In this document: in pieces, positions 60,499-64,000 of the stretch | How positions within the stretch are numbered: position 1 is the first letter of the stretch | Layout: each line of letters opens with the position of its first letter | Source: Myxococcales bacterium | GTDB lineage: Bacteria > Myxococcota_A > Bradymonadia > UBA7976 > UBA1532 | Length of the DNA stretch: 64,000 nt | Reading direction: 5' to 3' | NCBI GenBank assembly: GCA_020633435.1 | Contig: JACKDP010000009.1 | Location: forward strand, 124,001-188,000 | Program-made: the position numbers and the translations under genes | The notes under the pieces: generated by a model | The model's database searches: none | Told to the model about the DNA's origin: nothing | The model's input: the letters and a program-made list of their open reading frames with translations, nothing else

Positions 60499-61941
60499 TC
60501 ACCCCGTGCGCGGATCGTGAGCTCCACCTCGCCCGCGTCCCCCTGGACGAAGACGGACAGCTCCCCGGTGACGACATCGTACCCGGTGAACCACGACAAA
60601 TCCCCCGGTTCGAGCGTGGCCTCGGGATCGGCGCCCAGGGGCCCCACCTGCACCCGGCTGAGGCCCGCGGCCCGGCCGTCGGCGTGCCAGCGCAGGCGCC
60701 ACCCGTCGGCGGTGGGGCCGAAGGCGCGCACGGGCCCGGCCACGGCCAGGGGCCAGGTGCGCTCGAAGGCCACGGGCCAGCGGTCGGTGGGGCGCCCGTC
60801 CTCGTCGCGCAGGGCGTAGGCGTCGCGCCCGAAGCCATCGTGCCAGACGGCCCCGGCGGCCCCGACGCCCTCCACGCGGGCCAGCGCCTCGTCGAGCCCG
60901 TCCCCGGGCGCGCCGGCGCCCCGGACGAAGAGCGGCTCGCCGGCCCGCCGCGCGGCCTCGGCCTCCCCCGCGAGCCAGGCGGCGAGCGCGCCCAGCGGCG
61001 CCTCGGGCCCCCGCCCCGGCCCGAAGCCGCTCGCGGTGCGCACCACGTCGGGGCCGGCCAGCGTGGTCGGGCCGTCGTGGAAGGTCAGCACCGGGCCCCA
61101 GCGCGTCGCCGCGGCCTCCGCGACCTGGGCCAGCAGCGCGTCGACGTCCCCCGCCGGCCCGCGCGCGTCGACGAGCGGGTGCACCCCCACGATGCCCGTC
61201 CGGTCGGCGCAGGTGTCGAGCAGCCGGCCCCAGGCCCGCGCGAGGGCCGCGGGGCGCTCCGGGTCGCCCCAGAAGGCGTCCCAGGCCGCCGCGATGGCCG
61301 GGTGGTCGGGCTGGTCCGGGGGCACCGCCGGCCCCGCCCCGGTGACCCACGCCGGGAAGCCATGGCCCCCGAAGGCCGGGCCCATGCGCTCCTGGTGCAT
61401 GGCCAGGACGACGCCGATCCCGGCCGCCTCGGCGAGGGCCGCCTGCTCGCAAATCCGCCCAAGATACGCGCCGTTGTACGTCCCGGGCCGCGGCTCGATG
61501 CCGTCCCAGGTGACCAGCAGCCACACCCAGTCCACCCGCCCGGCCAGGTCGGCGTACTCGACGGCGGTGTGCAGCGGCGTGCGGGCGTCGCGCACCAGGC
61601 TGTCCCCCGAGAGGACCACGGCCCGAGGCACCCGGCGCGCCTCGCCGTCCCGCAGGAAGCCGCAGCCCTGGACGCGCCACGCGCCGTCCGGGGCGGGGCT
61701 GCCCTGGTCAGTGCAGGTCGGCGGGGCGGCGCTGCGTCGCCGGGGCCGCGTCCACCGGCGCCGCGTCGGGTCCGGCGGCGTCGACGGGCGCCGCGTCCCC
61801 CGACGCCGCGTCGAGCGGGGCCGCGTCCGCCGGCGGGGGCGCGGCGTCCAGGGCGTCCGGGGCGGCGTCACCAGCAGCAGCGGCGGGCTGGGCGTCGTCG
61901 CAGGCCGACAGGGCGATCAAGGCGAGGATCAGGGCGCGCAT
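60495..61941 (-). CDS. GH5/endoglycoceramidase-like lipoprotein, catalytic residues lost; N-terminus frameshifted
   Basis: ATG 61941 starts a lipoprotein signal (LALIALSAC then Asp-Asp) and an Asp/Ala linker, which shift frame near 61728-61745. The remainder is open to 60495. It resembles a GH5 TIM barrel: WLLVTWDGIEPRPGTYN, AAGIGVVLAMHQE, FPAWV and the C-terminal beta sandwich. At the places where Asn-Glu-Pro and the second catalytic Glu should lie it reads VHPLVDARG and LFVRGAGAP, with no Glu. It is probably a non-enzymatic binder. It is coupled to the SUMF1-like gene by ATGA. Confidence 0.65.
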
Positions 61942-62054
61942 CGCGTGAGCGTCGGGCCCAGGCGTCCGCGTTGCAACCACCTCGCGCCGGATCCTCCTGG
62001 CGTCCAACGCCCGTCTCATGGCAGATCGCCGCCAACGAACAGACGGAGGCGCCC

Positions 62055-63590
62055 ATGAAGCCGCTGTATCTGCCCCTGCTCCTGTTGCTGGCTGCCTGTG
62101 ATGACGGCGGCGGCGCCCAGGCCGATCCCGGGCCCACGGCCGACGCGGCCATCGTCGCCGACGCCGGCGTCGAGGAGGACGCCGCCCCGGTGGTCGACGC
62201 CGCGCCCGTGGTGGACGCCGCCGAGCCTGACGCCGCGGCCCCCGCGCCCCTCCCCGCCCTCATCGGCCCCGCCGCCGCCGAGGACGAGGACCCCGATCCG
62301 AAGGTGGTGGCCGTCACCCTGACCGCCGGCCGCCACGCCAACACCATCTCCGATCGCGTCGAGGTCGACGGCTACGCCTACAACGGCCAGAGCCCCGGCC
62401 CCGTCATCCAGGCCCGCCTCGGCGACGAGGTGGTCATCCGCTTCCGCAACGACCTCGACCAGCCCACCACGGTGCACTGGCACGGCCTGCGGATCAGCGA
62501 CGACATGGACGGCAGCCCCCGCATCCAGGCCCCCGTCCAGCCCGGCGAGACGTTCGAGTACCGCTTCACGCCGCCCGAGGCCGGCACCTACTGGTACCAC
62601 CCCCACGTCCGCGCCAACGAGCAGGTGGAGCTGGGCCTCTACGGCATGCTCATCGTGCACGAGCCCGAGCCCCCGGCCTTCGACGCCGAGCGCGTCCTCA
62701 TCCTCGACGACATCCTGCTCCAGGGCGACCGCGTGGCCGCCTTCATGGCCACCTTCCCCGAGCGGATGCACGGCCGCAGCGGCAACACGCTGCTGACCAA
62801 CGGCGTGGCGGTGCCCCCCACCGGCCAGGCCCGCGAGGGCCAGGTGGAGCGGTGGCGCCTCGTCAACACGGCCAACGCCCGCACCATGAGCCTGTCGCTG
62901 GAGGGCGCGAAGTTCCGCGTCATCGGCACCGACGGCGGCCTGCTGCGCGACCCCTACGAGACGCGCCGCCTGCTGATGGCCGTGGGCCAGCGCTACGACC
63001 TGGAGGTCACCTACGACCGCCCAGGCACCGTCGAGCTGGTGAGCCATGTGCTCGTCCTGGAAGGCGAAGACGTCGTCGAGCGGCCCTTCGTGGTGCAGAC
63101 CATCGACGTCGCCGCCACCGGCGAGGCCCCCCACACCGTGACCCTGCCGGAGGTGCGGCCCATCCAGCGCGGGCGCACCAACGAGAACGCCATCCTGGTC
63201 TTCGACGCCGTCCAGGATCCCGTCGAGGGCGTGATGTGGCGCATCAACGGCCAGTCCCACCCGCACGACCCCATCTTCACGTTCCAGCAGGGCGACTACG
63301 TGCGGATGATCCTCGACAACCGGGCCGGCCCGGAGCACCCGTTCCACCTGCACGGCCAGTTCTTCGAGATCCTGCCCGACGGCCGCCCCGAGACGGAGCA
63401 GCCCGGCCTCAAGGACACCGTCCTCGTGCCCGGCCTGAGCCGCGTCACCATCTTCGCGCGCATGGACAACCCCGGGCAGTGGATGGCCCACTGCCACATC
63501 CTGGAGCACGCCGAGCTCGGCTTCATGAGCGAGATCGTCGTGGAGCCGGTGGACGGCCTCTCGCCCCCCGCCCCGCCCGCCGTCCCCTGA
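62055..63590 (+). CDS. Multicopper oxidase lipoprotein (CueO/CopA-like)
   Basis: 511 residues from ATG 62055 with GGAGG upstream. Lipobox (LLLAAC then Asp-Asp), Asp/Ala linker (about 22-65), and three cupredoxin domains. The four copper motifs are complete: HWHGL, WYHPHVR, HPFHLHG and HCHILEH, giving the T1 and trinuclear sites. It should oxidise Cu(I) or phenolic substrates at the cell surface. A convergent RND heavy-metal-type pump starts 4 bp past its stop, supporting a role in copper tolerance. The region upstream (61942-62054) is a divergent promoter gap. Confidence 0.9.
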   Translation: MKPLYLPLLLLLAACDDGGGAQADPGPTADAAIVADAGVEEDAAPVVDAAPVVDAAEPDAAAPAPLPALIGPAAAEDEDPDPKVVAVTLTAGRHANTISDRVEVDGYAYNGQSPGPVIQARLGDEVVIRFRNDLDQPTTVHWHGLRISDDMDGSPRIQAPVQPGETFEYRFTPPEAGTYWYHPHVRANEQVELGLYGMLIVHEPEPPAFDAERVLILDDILLQGDRVAAFMATFPERMHGRSGNTLLTNGVAVPPTGQAREGQVERWRLVNTANARTMSLSLEGAKFRVIGTDGGLLRDPYETRRLLMAVGQRYDLEVTYDRPGTVELVSHVLVLEGEDVVERPFVVQTIDVAATGEAPHTVTLPEVRPIQRGRTNENAILVFDAVQDPVEGVMWRINGQSHPHDPIFTFQQGDYVRMILDNRAGPEHPFHLHGQFFEILPDGRPETEQPGLKDTVLVPGLSRVTIFARMDNPGQWMAHCHILEHAELGFMSEIVVEPVDGLSPPAPPAVP

Positions 63591-63594
63591 CGCC

Positions 63595-64000
63595 TCAGCC
63601 CGCCGCGACCCGCTGGCGGACGCGCAGCTTCAGCTCCTCCACGGCGCACCAGCCCACCGGCACCACGAACAGCGTCAGCAGCTCGAAGAGCATGCCCCCG
63701 AAGCCCGGCAGGGCCATGGGGACCATGACGTCCGCCCCCCGCCCCTGGCTGGTGATGACCGGCAGCAGGGCCAGCAGCGTGGTCGCCGTCGTCATGAGGC
63801 AGGGCCGGATGCGCCGCAGGCAGGCGGCCACCGTGGCCTCGCGCAGCGCCTCGACGGAGTCGGGCCGGTCCGCCGCCGCCTGCTGCTCCAGGTAGGTCGA
63901 GATGACCACGCCGTCGTCGGTGGCGATGCCGAACAGGGCGATGAAGCCCACCCAGACGGCCACGCTCAGGTGGTACGTCTGGACGTTGAAGACGTCGTCG
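63595..64000 (-). CDS. RND efflux transporter, CusA-like, C-terminal part (partial)
   Basis: The last 135 residues, open to the window edge. LSVAVWVGFIALFGIATDDG, VVISTYLEQQ and the run TTATTLLALLPVITSQGRGADVMVPMA match the C-terminal membrane half of heavy-metal RND pumps such as CusA/CzcA, in particular the helix signature G-F-I-A-L-x-G. It exports metal ions from the periplasm or inner membrane as part of a CusCBA-type system. The rest of the gene is outside the window. Confidence 0.85.
   Translation of the reverse strand, partial: DDVFNVQTYHLSVAVWVGFIALFGIATDDGVVISTYLEQQAAADRPDSVEALREATVAACLRRIRPCLMTTATTLLALLPVITSQGRGADVMVPMALPGFGGMLFELLTLFVVPVGWCAVEELKLRVRQRVAAG

Noticed and set aside
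1..64000. tRNA, rRNA or riboswitch genes
   Set aside because: No cloverleaf with a TTCGA-type T-arm, no rRNA core sequence and no recognisable riboswitch leader was found by eye. A covariance-model search would be decisive.

Overview
The window is very G+C rich, densely packed and mostly intact bacterial coding sequence. The style of the genes points to a Myxococcota-type or closely related deltaproteobacterial lineage. The indicators are MYXO-CTERM-like tails (Cys motif, hydrophobic stretch, Arg cluster), MopE-like DDDCDG repeat proteins, an MglA-type GTPase, a PocR histidine kinase, SUMF1-like lipoproteins and ferritin-like domains attached to exported proteins. This is inferred from family content. 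No rRNA, tRNA or CRISPR array was seen.

Layout. Positions 1-3.9 kb hold a leucine/isovalerate-type acyl-CoA degradation operon (partial enoyl-CoA hydratase, acyl-CoA dehydrogenase, HMG-CoA lyase, enoyl-CoA hydratase) followed by an exported esterase. Positions 3.9-9.7 kb hold a matrixin-like protease with a frameshifted tail, a short GspE/PilB-type ATPase with a membrane partner, and a SpoIID-type lipoprotein. Positions 9.7-16.3 kb carry an epoxide-hydrolase-like protein, an ADP-forming acyl-CoA synthetase, a P-loop protein and uncharacterised genes. Positions 16.3-25.2 kb form one tightly overlapping run: MglA-like GTPase, PocR histidine kinase, ThiL, two CNNM/CorC-type transporters and two membrane histidine kinases. 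Positions 25.2-32.7 kb (minus strand) hold a YARHG protein, a glutathione S-transferase, an M15 peptidase and a 1426-residue helical protein with a scrambled Glu/Ala-rich tail.

Positions 32.8-36.6 kb are a mobile-element scar. A REP-associated (Y1/HUH) transposase gene has had its 3' end and downstream DNA tandemly triplicated, and one copy was then interrupted by a decayed IS256-family element flanked by an 8-bp target duplication. Positions 36.6-42.6 kb carry a ferritin-like fusion, a PARG-like macrodomain protein, a membrane/OmpA-like pair and a Ser/Thr kinase.

Positions 42.6-51.9 kb (minus) are a three-gene operon joined by 4-bp overlaps: a 2286-residue VWA/MopE/SUMF1 protein, a beta-propeller lipoprotein and a CsgG/TolB-like exported protein. 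The giant ORF has a complete C-terminal sorting signal in its middle that is also a lipoprotein signal peptide. Positions 52-60 kb hold a GT39-like membrane enzyme, exported proteins, a KefB/RosB-like antiporter, DksA and a ThrE-type exporter. The right end has two frameshifted lipoproteins (SUMF1-like and a GH5-like pseudoenzyme), a multicopper oxidase lipoprotein and the 3' end of a CusA-like RND pump, suggesting copper handling.

A recurring oddity is single-base frameshifts inside low-complexity linkers of exported proteins (about 5.06, 28.3-28.5, 60.25-60.39 and 61.73 kb). A second is two genes whose conserved N-termini lie upstream of any ATG, GTG or TTG. Either this genome has unstable linkers and uses rare starts, or the assembly has indel errors in such tracts; raw reads would decide.
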